From contig JAWKNO010000001.1 in the NCBI GenBank assembly GCA_041391665.1, positions 1,240,001 through 1,304,000 on the forward strand: DNA of 64,000 nt, written 5' to 3'. This stretch comes from Bacteroidia bacterium. Its GTDB lineage: Bacteria; Bacteroidota; Bacteroidia; J057. The notes beneath the pieces were generated by a model. The model was not told the DNA's origin, searched no databases, and saw nothing but the letters and a program-made list of their open reading frames with translations. Positions 40,721 through 50,100 of the stretch are shown here, piece by piece. Position 1 is the stretch's first letter; each line of letters opens with the position of its first letter. A program made the translations under genes and the position numbers.

Positions 40721-41971
40721 TTAGCTGACATATTTTTTCAAAAAATCTTTTATTTCATGAATGCTCTTTTTCTCGATTTTATTTTCAATGTGATCTACAA
40801 GTAAACTGACTCTATCTAAAGCTGAAGTTGCCAAAGAAATTGGTAAATTATACTGTATTGCCTGTTCAAAAGCATGAAGAGATTTTTTATAGTTATCTTT
40901 TTCAGACAAATAGGCTAAAGCTAAATAAGACCAAATATGTGGATTTTTAGGTGTTGATTTTGTTCTAGGTTCGAGTATTTCAATTGCTTTATTTGAATTT
41001 AATCTTGATTCCTCTTGATTTCCCATTAACTTTTGAACAATTGCCAAGTTTACATAAACCCAATATCTATACATACCATCTTCTGAAAAAAAGAATCTAT
41101 TGGCTTTTTTAAAGCTTTCTTCCGCTTCTTTATACTTAGCAGAAAATAATTTTATACATCCAAGTTCATAATGAACTGACGGGTAATCGACTTTACTTAA
41201 AACCTTATTAATAACTATTTCTGCGGAATCAAAATCACCAATTCTACGATAACCTTCAGCAAGTCTTCGATTAAGTTGAATATCATCTGGATACTTCTCT
41301 ATTAATACTTCAAGATTTTTAATCGCTTCTTTAAATATTCCTTTCTCAATTAATAATTTATTTAATTTATATGAAATAAGCTTATAATCTGGTTTGATTT
41401 TCTGAGCTCTTTTATATGCACTAATTGATTTATCAAAATCACCCTGATAATTAAACCATTGTGCTTCTAATATTGGAAACATCAAATCAATTGCTATTTC
41501 CTTCTCTCTTTCAAATTCAGCTTTTAAATGTTCAATTTCATTGATTTGTTTATCAAGTTCAGTTTTTGTTTTTCCTAATAATTCTTTCAGCTCTTTTCTG
41601 ATTAAATCAATTTTTGAAAATCGGTCTGCTGCTACCCAACCTGCTATTCCAAGAATTAAAACCATAAGACTAAATAGCCAAGCGGACCAATCAATAATTT
41701 TTCCAGCGATATCATTTTTTTCCTGGTTGGTTGAATTTAAACCCTCAATCTTATTTTCCAGAATTCTATATTTTATTTCTAATTCATTATTGAGCTGTAA
41801 GATATTTTTTTTTGTTTCTTTAAAACTCTCTACTTCCTTTTCAAGAAATTCGATTTTCAATTTTAATTCCTCTTCAATTTTCGGAGGTTTTACATTTGAG
41901 GAATTATTTTGAGCAAAGGAATGACCACTCAAAACAAATAATAGAATAGCTAATAAAAGTTTGTATTTCAT
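40721..41971 (-). CDS. Secreted/membrane TPR protein with coiled coil
   Basis: 416 residues. Signal peptide MKYKLLLAILLFVLSGHSFA, a Lys/Glu-rich coiled coil (~30-90), one membrane helix (WSAWLFSLMVLILGIAGWVA, ~95-115), another coil (~118-160) and seven or so TPR units to the C-terminus (WFNYQGDFDKSISAYKRAQ; LAEGYRRIGDFDSAEIVI; LAYLSEKDNYKKSLHAFEQA). No enzyme domain. Such proteins are scaffolds or sensors; the partner is unknown. The stop lies in GTCAGCTAACATCAGC, an R''-like half site, followed at once by a type A MITE end; the start is preceded by attC-like hairpin D. Single-gene cassette by layout. Confidence 0.8.
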   Translation of the reverse strand: MKYKLLLAILLFVLSGHSFAQNNSSNVKPPKIEEELKLKIEFLEKEVESFKETKKNILQLNNELEIKYRILENKIEGLNSTNQEKNDIAGKIIDWSAWLFSLMVLILGIAGWVAADRFSKIDLIRKELKELLGKTKTELDKQINEIEHLKAEFEREKEIAIDLMFPILEAQWFNYQGDFDKSISAYKRAQKIKPDYKLISYKLNKLLIEKGIFKEAIKNLEVLIEKYPDDIQLNRRLAEGYRRIGDFDSAEIVINKVLSKVDYPSVHYELGCIKLFSAKYKEAEESFKKANRFFFSEDGMYRYWVYVNLAIVQKLMGNQEESRLNSNKAIEILEPRTKSTPKNPHIWSYLALAYLSEKDNYKKSLHAFEQAIQYNLPISLATSALDRVSLLVDHIENKIEKKSIHEIKDFLKKYVS

Positions 41972-41990
41972 TTCTTAATTTATTGTGTCA

Positions 41991-42056
41991 GCTAACGTTC
42001 TGGCTAAACGCAGTTGGCAGCTTTTGCTGCCAATTGCCGTTTTAGCCATTGTTCAC
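41991..42056 (-). other. attC-like hairpin D (upstream of the TPR/coiled-coil gene)
   Basis: On the - strand: GAACAATGGCTAAAACGG, CAATTGGCAGC, AAAA loop, GCTGCCAACTGCGTTTAGCC, AGAACGTTAGC. AAC/GTT outer pair; GGCTAAA.CG/CG.TTTAGCC and TTGGCAGC/GCTGCCAA arms with small mismatches. The type A MITE at 42053-42251 starts inside its outer AAC, so the element inserted at or next to the site. Confidence 0.6.
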
Positions 42057-42251
42057 GGTCATTAAGTTAAGAAAAAAAGCGTAACCTGAAGCAATGAAAA
42101 TGGAAGTGTTATGGATCGAAGTTTACGACGGGCCATAGACTACCTGACATAACCCAACCGGTAACTTGTGTGCCTGGACTAAGCCACTATCAACCACCTG
42201 GTAACAACCCTTGTCAATCTGAGCTTTTTGGACTTAACTTAATGGGGGTGA
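42053..42251. mobile_element. Complete type A MITE-like element (199 bp)
   Basis: Terminal inverted repeats TCACGGTCATTAAGTTAAG and CTTAACTTAATGGGGGTGA pair at 16 of 19 positions. No open reading frame; the right 70 bp equal 27971-28041 and the left 128 bp equal 39709-39836. Probably an internal-deletion derivative moved by an IS not present in this window. On its right the - strand reads CCGATAACATGGGC, an R''-like half site. Confidence 0.75.
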
Positions 42252-42773
42252 TGCCCATGTTATCGGTATAGAAACAAGGGGATTTTATAATTGCTCCTGT
42301 TCAATTTCCTTAGCGACTAACCTTTAGTTTTGAGAATAAACCTTTTACAAACCTTTGGTCTTTAAATACAATAATAATAATGCTAAGAATAAAAGCTATA
42401 TAAATCGGGAGCCAATTTAGAATGTGAAAGTTGAAAAACTGAAATCCATTTTTTTTTATTTCCCATTCTACAAGTATCCAGCCGGAAACAGCAAGCAGAA
42501 AAAATATTATTGTACATACAATATCATATATCATGTTCCTTTTTGTAAAGGAATAGACTTTTTCATCTTCAAACATATCCGACTTGCAGTTTAATAAAGT
42601 ATTGATAAAGGCAAAAACAGATACTAAGGACAATAGCCCGGTACAAAACCACCAAAAATTAGATGTTCCTATCAAGACTCCTTGTCCAATTTCGAAAAGC
42701 CCTAATGAGAAGGGGATGAGAATATCGAAAAATTTTGGTGTCCACCTAAAAACCCCTACAAACCAAACGTATT

Positions 42774-43757
42774 AGACTTGTTCTGGTTTGATACTCAATT
42801 AGTTAGGTTAAAGTTCCATAAACCGGCGGAAATTCCGGCGACTTTATTGTAAAAACAGATATTTTTTGTCCGGATACGATCACTCATAAAGCGAAATCGT
42901 TTCATTCCGGCGATGGAATTTTCCACCTTTACCCGAAAAGAACTTTTCTCCCGATTGCACTTTTTCTGCTCTTCGCTCAAAGCTGTTTTCTTCTTTTTCT
43001 TCTCCGGGATTTGCAGTTGTCCCATGCGATAGATTTTCTCGATTCCCTGATAGCCCAAATCAACGTGGACCGTCTGGTGATCCAACCATCCCCCCTTTTC
43101 CGGCTGCAACTCCATTTTCAAAATCGTAAAGTCATGACAAGTGCCCTGATAGGCATAACTGAGGTAACGGATGCATTTATCTGCGTTGGCAAAAATCATC
43201 ATTTTCAGGGTATGGGTCTTTTTTTTCCACTGTATAAATCTTTCTGATCCTGTTGATTCACAGGGCGTTGGATCCGTTGCTCGGTTGCATCGATGATGAT
43301 ATCGGATTCCGTTTTCCAGTGTTCCATAAAGTCTTCTTCGGTGGCATATTCCCGCCGCGGCAGATAGCCCCCTCGCGCCAGCGCGGCCTGTAGAACCGTT
43401 AAACACATCCCCTGCGTTGCATGCGCATTCGAGGGCGCCAGGTCAAAACTCAAGCCCAGAAGGTCATAGCTTAACCCACTTTTGATGCTAAACAGTCCAA
43501 AAAATAGCAACGATTCATACGTCTGAAACGTCGAGGGCGAAGCCTGGTTTTCCTGACGTCTTGTCAAGGACTCTCCAAACATTTCTTCGTAGGCTTCCCC
43601 AAATAATCTCACCAATTTTTTAAATTGCTCTTCGGTCAGACCTGTGCTCGATCGCCATTGCCGTTCACTTCGTATCGACGTATATGATATACCCATTTTC
43701 TCTTTTTTCTACAAGCTACTACTTTTGACTATCAATTACTTACACCAGAACAAGTCT
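42774..43757 (-). mobile_element. 984-bp insertion sequence, copy 3
   Basis: Same ends and length as copies 1 and 2, opposite orientation. Flanked by ATT direct repeats (42771-42773 and 43758-43760), i.e. AAT in the orientation of the element, as for copy 1. Only a few substitutions, e.g. GTAAGTAATTGATAG where copies 1 and 2 have GTAAGTGATTGATAG. Confidence 0.95.
42795..43696 (-). CDS. IS5-like transposase made by -1 frameshifting (copy 3)
   Basis: Same protein as the other two copies: first frame 43696-43205, slip on the A run at 43226-43219, second frame to 42795. All DDE residues present. The perfect conservation of both frames and of the slip site in three insertions argues for recent transposition of an active element. 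Confidence 0.9.
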
Positions 43758-44343
43758 ATTCAAAGGTAACAGAAACAATTGTTAAAAACGTAAAAAAAGC
43801 ATATAAATGAAACTCTATCTTTTTTGAGGTAAAAAAGCATTCAAAAGTCTCGCATACTTCAGAACCTTCAAAATATGTATTGATGAGAAATCCGAAAGCT
43901 ACACCTTGAATTATACTAATCATTGTAAGGTAAACACTTGGGAAACTATCTGACATACGGATTCTCAGCTGTTCTCTATTTAATTTGGAGTATATCGGGA
44001 CATTTATTTCATCTGGAGGAGTTGCCCCAATTCCTTTTCCAGTTAGCCTTTCTAGTTCTTCTTTTGAATAGTAATATCGTGTACCTTTCCCTGTACCCGT
44101 CTTATAAGGGGTTATAGCATTTTTTTTACAGAAATCTTCAAAAACTTCCATGCTTTGATTTAAAAATTCTGCTCCTTCTTTTTTTCGTAGTAGGGTTTTA
44201 TCAATTGCCATAGTAAACTATTAATTTTCCTATTTGCGATGAACTAGTCCATAAAAAAAATAGTTTCTCGCATTTCGGCTAGAATACAATACATTCTAAA
44301 TCTGAATACGATTGTTTTTGAAAAGTTGTTTTCTTCATTATTA

Positions 44344-44414
44344 CCGATAACGGTTTGCATACAAGGCGTGACCAGCTTTTGCTGAGCATGACCGTTGTAT
44401 GCCTTGTTACAGCC
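44344..44414 (-). other. attC-like hairpin C (after the HEPN-like gene)
   Basis: On the - strand: CTGTAACAAGGCATACAACG, GTCATGCTCAGC, AAAA loop, GCTGGTCACGCCTTGTATGC, AAACCGTTATCGG. AAC/GTT outer pair, spacer, then GCATACAA/TTGTATGC and GCTCAGC/GCTGG-type arms. The TAA stop of the HEPN-like gene lies inside the R''-like TGTAAC, a common arrangement in integron cassettes. Confidence 0.65.
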
Positions 44415-45516
44415 AGTTTTCAATCTTTCTTATTTCTTTTTCTTGATTATTAGCCACTTTGTACAATCTTTTGTACTCCAATCTTCCAAGATAATCTGGA
44501 CCTTTTTTCGTTTCATGACAGCTTTGCCAAATTTCAAGTGCTGCTTGAATTACCAATTTCGAAAATTCTTCCGCCTTATTTTCCCAATCATGAGGTTTTA
44601 ACCAAATTCTTGATTTTTTTGGTGAAAAGTGGACTGAGGCATTTCTCAATTCTTCATAATCTTCAAACAAGGTACTAAATGGTTCTTTTATTTGATTTTC
44701 ATCTGAAAGAACAATCTTTGCAACATTATCTGACCTGATAATTTTTTGAAATTTTTCAATTTTGTACTTGAGGTTTAGAAATCTACCTTTCTTGCTTCCT
44801 TGTAAAATTTCTTCATCTTCACTACTCAATTTTCCCTTATTACGGAAATAGTGGTCAAATCCTATGCTATTAATGAAACTCTCCAAAAAAGAGAAAAAAG
44901 AAATTATCGTCATTCGACTATAAAAAGAAACTTCATATTTAATTGCATTTATCGAGTCTAAAGTTTCCTTATCAAACTGAGTCTTTCCACTTCTTCTAAA
45001 TTTTTCTTTTTGGGCTTTCCCAAACTTGTCCAAAGTCTTCAGCCTATTTTTTGCCTTAACCAAACAAGTAAAAGCATCTTTCAAAAGAAAGTGTTCTTCA
45101 ATTTCGCCTCGGTTTTTATGGATTACTAATCCGACGTTAAAATGATAAGGATAATAATCGTAGAAATTGTAAGATTTTAATTCAATTTGTTCTTCGAGCC
45201 AACCAATCATTACTCCATCACTAAAAATTTCCTTATTTATTTTATGCTTTTCATTCCAGTCTTTGGCTATTTCACTAATAGTTCTCTTTAAAGGATATTT
45301 TGCTTGTAATGGTTTTGCAATTGAAACTAACATCTTTTCATATTTAGGCAACTGCTTTTCAACTACCTCTTCACTTTCTTCTTTAACCATGTTGTGAAAT
45401 TCAAGCATTAATTCGCTGTATTTGTTAAAATCCAGATCCTCCGAAAAAGCCGCCATCATTTGCAAGTAAACTGCAATATCCCAAACTCTATTTATTTCTT
45501 TTTCGAGGTCGTTCAT
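44407..45516 (-). CDS. Helical protein with HEPN-like RNxxxH motif
   Basis: 369 residues, strongly helical, no signal peptide or membrane segment. The N-terminal ~120 residues are unrecognised (MNDLEKEINRVWDIAVYLQM; FSDGVMIGWLEEQI). From ~190 on, INAIKYEVSFYSRMTIISFF, then SFLESFINSIGFDHYF and a final YEELRNASVHFSPKK (~300) look like a HEPN bundle with the R-x4-H catalytic pair (RNASVH). HEPN proteins are often RNases in toxin or defence systems; here the family is not certain. It occupies first position after attI-like copy 3 (ATG 25 bases away) and ends in hairpin C. Confidence 0.55.
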   Translation of the reverse strand: MNDLEKEINRVWDIAVYLQMMAAFSEDLDFNKYSELMLEFHNMVKEESEEVVEKQLPKYEKMLVSIAKPLQAKYPLKRTISEIAKDWNEKHKINKEIFSDGVMIGWLEEQIELKSYNFYDYYPYHFNVGLVIHKNRGEIEEHFLLKDAFTCLVKAKNRLKTLDKFGKAQKEKFRRSGKTQFDKETLDSINAIKYEVSFYSRMTIISFFSFLESFINSIGFDHYFRNKGKLSSEDEEILQGSKKGRFLNLKYKIEKFQKIIRSDNVAKIVLSDENQIKEPFSTLFEDYEELRNASVHFSPKKSRIWLKPHDWENKAEEFSKLVIQAALEIWQSCHETKKGPDYLGRLEYKRLYKVANNQEKEIRKIENWL

Positions 45517-45540
45517 TTATCTTTTTTCCTAATTGACTGT

Positions 45541-45584
45541 AACATCCATCCACCCCCAACATCGCCCATATCCCCTAAATATCC
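45541..45584 (-). other. attI-like recombination site, copy 3 (diverged)
   Basis: Ends GGGGTGGATGGATGTT on the - strand; aligns without gaps to copies 1 and 2 over ~42 bases, with differences mainly in the middle, and likewise follows a recombinase C-terminal relic (EGRDFEDI then stop). Specific cassette sequence begins after GATGTT. Confidence 0.5.
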
Positions 45585-45858
45585 TCAAAATCCCTACCCT
45601 CCAGCGGACGGACATCCTTCCGCAATACCGATTATCCACAAAGAATGCCAGCCAAGTATCTAAATTTACCCATATTTTCCATCACTCCAAAAGATTTCCC
45701 TGGCGGTAGCATTTTTCTGTCTCGCTTCTCACCTCCTCACAAACCAGTCCATATACACTTCCCGTAAATACCGAAAGCATACCCATTTTCCTACCTTTTT
45801 TGTCAGAAAGCATAGGCAATTTTTGTTGATTTTTGTCAGAAAGCATAGGCAATTGTGC
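45585..45858. other. Gene-free stretch: recombinase relic, module fragment, short direct repeat
   Basis: 45585-45730 matches 32312-32460 (recombinase tail and debris). 45728-45760 is a fragment of the repeated module (ACAAACCAGTCCATATACA). Then a 20-bp direct repeat GTCAGAAAGCATAGGCAATT occurs twice (around 45801 and 45835). This marks the right border of the accessory block; the next gene is ordinary chromosome. Confidence 0.55.
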
Positions 45859-47163
45859 CTACTGCCCCAATGCGCCGCTTAGTCTCAACAGCTCCAGTTC
45901 GGAAAATTTTACATTGTACTGGGCCGTAATCTGCCGGTTGAGCGCCAGGTCAAACCTGCGCTGGGCTTCGTTGAGATCGAGGATGGCAGAACCGCCGAGG
46001 CGAAATTTCTCAATGGAAATCACCAGATTCTCTTCGGCAAGCTTCAGGTTATTTTCCTCGATATTCAGGATTCTTTTATCGGCTTCGTATTGATTGTAAG
46101 CGGCAGTAAGATCTCCCACAATTTGAGCCATCAGCGACTGCTCCTGTGTTTCGATGATTTCGGTATTGACTTTTGAAATGGCAATCTGCTGGTTGTTGTG
46201 GTGGCCGTCATAAAGTGTCCAACTGGCAGAGAGTCCGACAGAGAAGAGCGCGTTTCGGTTGGTCAGGATGAAGTTGGCGTTGCTGTTGGAGTAGGTATAT
46301 CCGAGGGTAGAATTGAAGCCAATCCGGGGCAGTTTTGCTGCTGCGGTTTCCCTTTCTACAGACCGGCTGATTTCCACTGATTTTCGCAGGATGAGCAATT
46401 CCTTATTATTGGTTTGTGCATTTTCTATGAGGGTATTTAGGTCAAACTCATTTCCAAGATCCACATTTTCCTGCACATCAAATACTGTATTAATATCCCG
46501 GTTGAGCAGGAAGTTGAGGTATATCTTTGCGTTTTGTAATTGATTTTTTGCAGCCTCAAGATCTGACAACTGCGTATTGAGATCGGTTTGGGAAAGAAGG
46601 TAGTCACCTTTCGCCCCTTTTCCCACATTCCACCTTTCTTCAGTGATATTCAACCGGTCCTGATAATATTTCAGGAGGGTATTCATATAAGAAATGGTCG
46701 CCTTTTGTTTCATCACGTCGTAGTAGGCGCTCATCACCTGGAGGACCGTATTTTGGATGGCTAATTGTTTTTCCATACTGCTCAACTGGCTTAGCTGGTT
46801 GAGGCGGAGAAACATATTTTGCATTCTTTTCCCATCATAGAGCGTCCAGTTGAGGGCGATATTGGTATTGGGCGAAAATACTCTTCCCCAGCGGTCAACT
46901 TCGCGGCCATCGAGAAAAACCTGTCTGGTATTGCTTCCTGTTGCGGATGCGTTGGCATTGAGACTGATTTGGGGGCCTATGCCGGCGTTGGATTTGTACA
47001 CCTGCATCTGTGCGGCTTTTTCATCCAGTTCTGCGATTTGGATGCCGTAATTTTGGGTTAATGAGGTACTGATTGCTTCTTCCAGACTCAGAGTAGGTTG
47101 ACTGAAAATCAGGAATGGAAAAAGAAAATATACCAGTATAAGAGGCTTTAACATGCGGAACAT
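45859..47163 (-). CDS. TolC-family outer-membrane efflux protein
   Basis: 434 residues. Signal peptide MLKPLILVYFLFPFLIFSQ (start may be 47163 or the ATG nine bases in). Two internal repeats of the OEP fold: LSLEEAISTSLTQNYGIQIA and ALNWTLYDGKRMQNMFLRL in the first half, LIENAQTNNKELLILRKSVE and ASWTLYDGHHNNQQIA in the second, with long coiled-coil helices. Forms the trimeric exit duct of a tripartite efflux pump. Third gene of adaptor-permease-OMP operon; 26 bases separate it from the permease stop. Confidence 0.93.
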   Translation of the reverse strand: MFRMLKPLILVYFLFPFLIFSQPTLSLEEAISTSLTQNYGIQIAELDEKAAQMQVYKSNAGIGPQISLNANASATGSNTRQVFLDGREVDRWGRVFSPNTNIALNWTLYDGKRMQNMFLRLNQLSQLSSMEKQLAIQNTVLQVMSAYYDVMKQKATISYMNTLLKYYQDRLNITEERWNVGKGAKGDYLLSQTDLNTQLSDLEAAKNQLQNAKIYLNFLLNRDINTVFDVQENVDLGNEFDLNTLIENAQTNNKELLILRKSVEISRSVERETAAAKLPRIGFNSTLGYTYSNSNANFILTNRNALFSVGLSASWTLYDGHHNNQQIAISKVNTEIIETQEQSLMAQIVGDLTAAYNQYEADKRILNIEENNLKLAEENLVISIEKFRLGGSAILDLNEAQRRFDLALNRQITAQYNVKFSELELLRLSGALGQ

Positions 47164-47189
47164 CTGGATTAAGTAGTAGACGAAAATGC

Positions 47190-50100
47190 TCAGGCTATCT
47201 GGGCAGCGATTTTATCAATGTCTCTCATCCGTTCGTAGTTTTTCTTACGGGCAAGATAAATATACATTGCCGGGATAACGTAGAGTGTAAGTGCCAGCGA
47301 GAACAGCAATCCGCCAATAACCACAATACCCATCGACATACGGCTTTCGCCGGCAGATCCCAGCGCTAAGGCGATCGGCAATGCACCAAGTGCGGTCGCG
47401 AGTGTAGTCATAATGATGGGACGCATACGCATCGTGGCGGCTTCATGGGCAGCTTCCGCAACACTCATTCCTTTCTCCCGAAGCTGATTGGCAAATTCGA
47501 CAATCAGAATACCGTTTTTCGTCACCAGTCCGATCAGCATAATAATACCGATCTGGCTGAAAATATTTAATGTCTGGTCAAACAACCACAGCGAAAATAC
47601 GGCACCTGCTACGGCCAAAGGCACAGTAAGCATAATCACAAATGGATCGATAAAACTCTCAAACTGCGCAGCCAATATCAGGTAAACCAAAATCAGTGCG
47701 AGCAAAAAGGAAAATAACGTGCTGTTGGAGCTTTCCTGAAAATCTCTTGAGCTGCCGGTAAGTTCGGCTCTGATACGGGGGTCGCCCAGCCTGTCTCTGA
47801 TAGATTCCATCGCTTCTATACCTTCGCCAATCGTTTTGCCCGGAGCCAGTCCCGCAGAGATGGTCGCACTCATAAAACGGTTGTAGTGATAAAGCTGTGG
47901 CGGGCTGCTTTCCTCTTCGGTTTTGACAATATTGTCAAGCTGAATGAGCGTACCCTGATTATTTTTGACGTAGAGTGATTTTAAATCCAGCGGTTCATCT
48001 CTGTTTCCTCTGTCAAATTGCCCGATGACCGGATATTGGCGGCCATTCATTTGGAAATAGCCAAATCGCTGTCCCGCAAAAGCCAACTGCATGGTTACTG
48101 CAACATCAGAAACGGATACTCCCATACTTTTGGCTTTTTCGCGGTCTATGGTAATGTCCAGCTCTGGTTTGTTAAATTTGAGGTCAGTGTCAAAAACAGT
48201 AAATGCAGGGTCACCTTCCATTTCCTGAAGAAAGCGTGGAACATATTCACGGAGTACCTCAAAATCAGGCGCCTGAAGCACAAATTGCACCGGCAACCCG
48301 GCCCTTTTGTTAACTGCAATCGTAGGCTGTTCGGTGGCAAAGGCTTTGCCATCCGGCATTTTTTTAAACTGAGAATTGAGATAATTGGTGAGTTCGGCCT
48401 GTGTGCGGGTTCTTTCCTGAGGATCGACTAAGGTGATACGTGAGAATGCGGTATTTGGCGCGCCTGAGCCAGCAAATCCCGGTGCGGTATAAGTCATTAC
48501 CCCTTCAGCCTCCGGAAGATCACGCATCATCATATCGGCAGCGCGCTGGACATAGTTGTCCATAAATTCGTAAGAAGAACCTTCAGGCGTTGACATACTG
48601 GCCCTGATTACGCTGCGGTCGTCAAGAGGGGCCAGCTCTGATTTAAGGCTTGACCCAAAGAAATAAATCATCGCGATAATTACCGCAAATATGGGAAAGG
48701 CAACCCATCGTTTGGCCAAAAATTTTCCCAGCCCTTCGTGATAGCTGTTTTCCATGGCCCGGAAAAAGGGCTCAGTTTTTTCGTAAAAACGGTTGGGCTT
48801 GTCTTTTTTCCGCACCAGATAGGCATTCAGCATAGGTGTAAGGGTGAGGGAAACAAAAGCTGAAATCAACACCGCACTTGCGAGCACAATCCCAAACTCT
48901 CTGAATAATTTTCCAACAAACCCATCCATAAATATTACCGGAAGAAAAACCGCTGCCAGTGTGAAGGAGGTAGAAAGAATCGCAAAAATAATTTCGTTTG
49001 CCCCTTTTACTGCTGCTTCGACAGGACTCATTCCCTGTTCGAGTTTTTTGTAAATATTTTCTGTTACCACAATCCCGTCATCGACAACCAGACCCGTTGC
49101 CAGTACAATTGCCAGAAGGGTCAGCACGTTGATCGAAAACCCAAAGACCCACATGATGAAAAATGTTCCTACCAGAGAAACCGGTATGTCGATCAATGGC
49201 CGGATAGCAATAACCCAGTCCCTGAAAAATAAAAATATAATGATTACCACCAGAATGATCGCGATCATCAGCGTTTCTGCCACTTCCTCAATCGCCTGGG
49301 AAATGAAAACGGTATAGTCGAGAAACATACTAAAGGTAAAATCAGCGGGGAGATCCTGGTTGATTTCGTTGAATCGTTTTTTTACTTCTTCAGCAATTTC
49401 CAGATAGTTGGAGCCTGGCTGAGGTTTGATGGCAACACCTACGCGGGGCACATTATTGATTCGGAGGATAGATTCCTCATTGTCAGGGCCAAGTACGGCA
49501 TATCCCACGTCCTGGAGCCGAATATTTTTATCGCCGATTGTTTTGACAATCAGATTGTTAAAGTCGTCTTCTGTCCTGAACCTGCCAATAGTTTTTACGG
49601 TAAGTTCGGTATTGTCGCCCTGAAGTTTTCCACTTGGCAGCTCGATATTTTCTCTGTCAAGGGCTGCTTTTACATCCTGGGTAGTAACACCCTGTGAAGC
49701 CATCCGGTCTGGTTCCATCCAAATCCGCATGGCATAACGTTTTAATCCCCATATCTGCACATTACTGACACCCGGTACCGTTTCAAAGCGCGGGGCAATG
49801 ACATTGTCTGCATAATCGCCCAATTCTAATAACGAGCGGTCAGAACTTTCGAGAGTCATCGCCATAATGGTCTCCGAATCGGCGTCGGATTTGCTTACTG
49901 TCGGCAGACCATCGATATCTTTGGGAAGTTGGGACACCGCCTGGGAAACTTTGTCCCGCACATCATTGGCTGCCTGCTCCATTTCCACATCAAGATTAAA
50001 CTCAATGGTAATATTGCTGGAGCCCTGATTACTGGCAGAACTCACCGTGCGGATACCTTCTACACTATTGATCGCTTTCTCCAGGGGTTCTGTGATTTCA

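Larger units (their letters stand above)
42310..44211 (-). pseudogene. Membrane protein with N-terminal DNA-binding-like domain, split by IS copy 3
   Basis: Start ATG 44211: MAIDKTLLRKKEGAEFLNQS, then KTGTGKGTRYYYSKEELERL, a small excisionase/MerR-like helix-turn-helix pattern. After it come membrane segments (VYLTMISIIQGVAFGFLI; LYAFFTFLTIVSVTFE) up to the IS, and beyond it YVWFVGVFRW, FDILIPFSLGLFEIG, WWFCTGLLSLVSVFAFI, DIVCTIIFFLLAVSGWILV and YIAFILSIIIIVF. Removing IS 42774-43757 and one AAT gives one 304-residue frame (TFE-YVWFV across the join). Unrecognised family with about six membrane helices; possibly a membrane effector. The part at 42310-42675 is not a separate gene. Confidence 0.8.

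Noticed and set aside
41991..42251. One large attC covering hairpin D and the MITE
   Set aside because: The MITE has its own inverted ends and occurs elsewhere without hairpin D, so they are two elements.
42310..42675. Separate 121-residue membrane protein
   Set aside because: The frame continues upstream to the IS edge and rejoins 43756-44211 across the target duplication.
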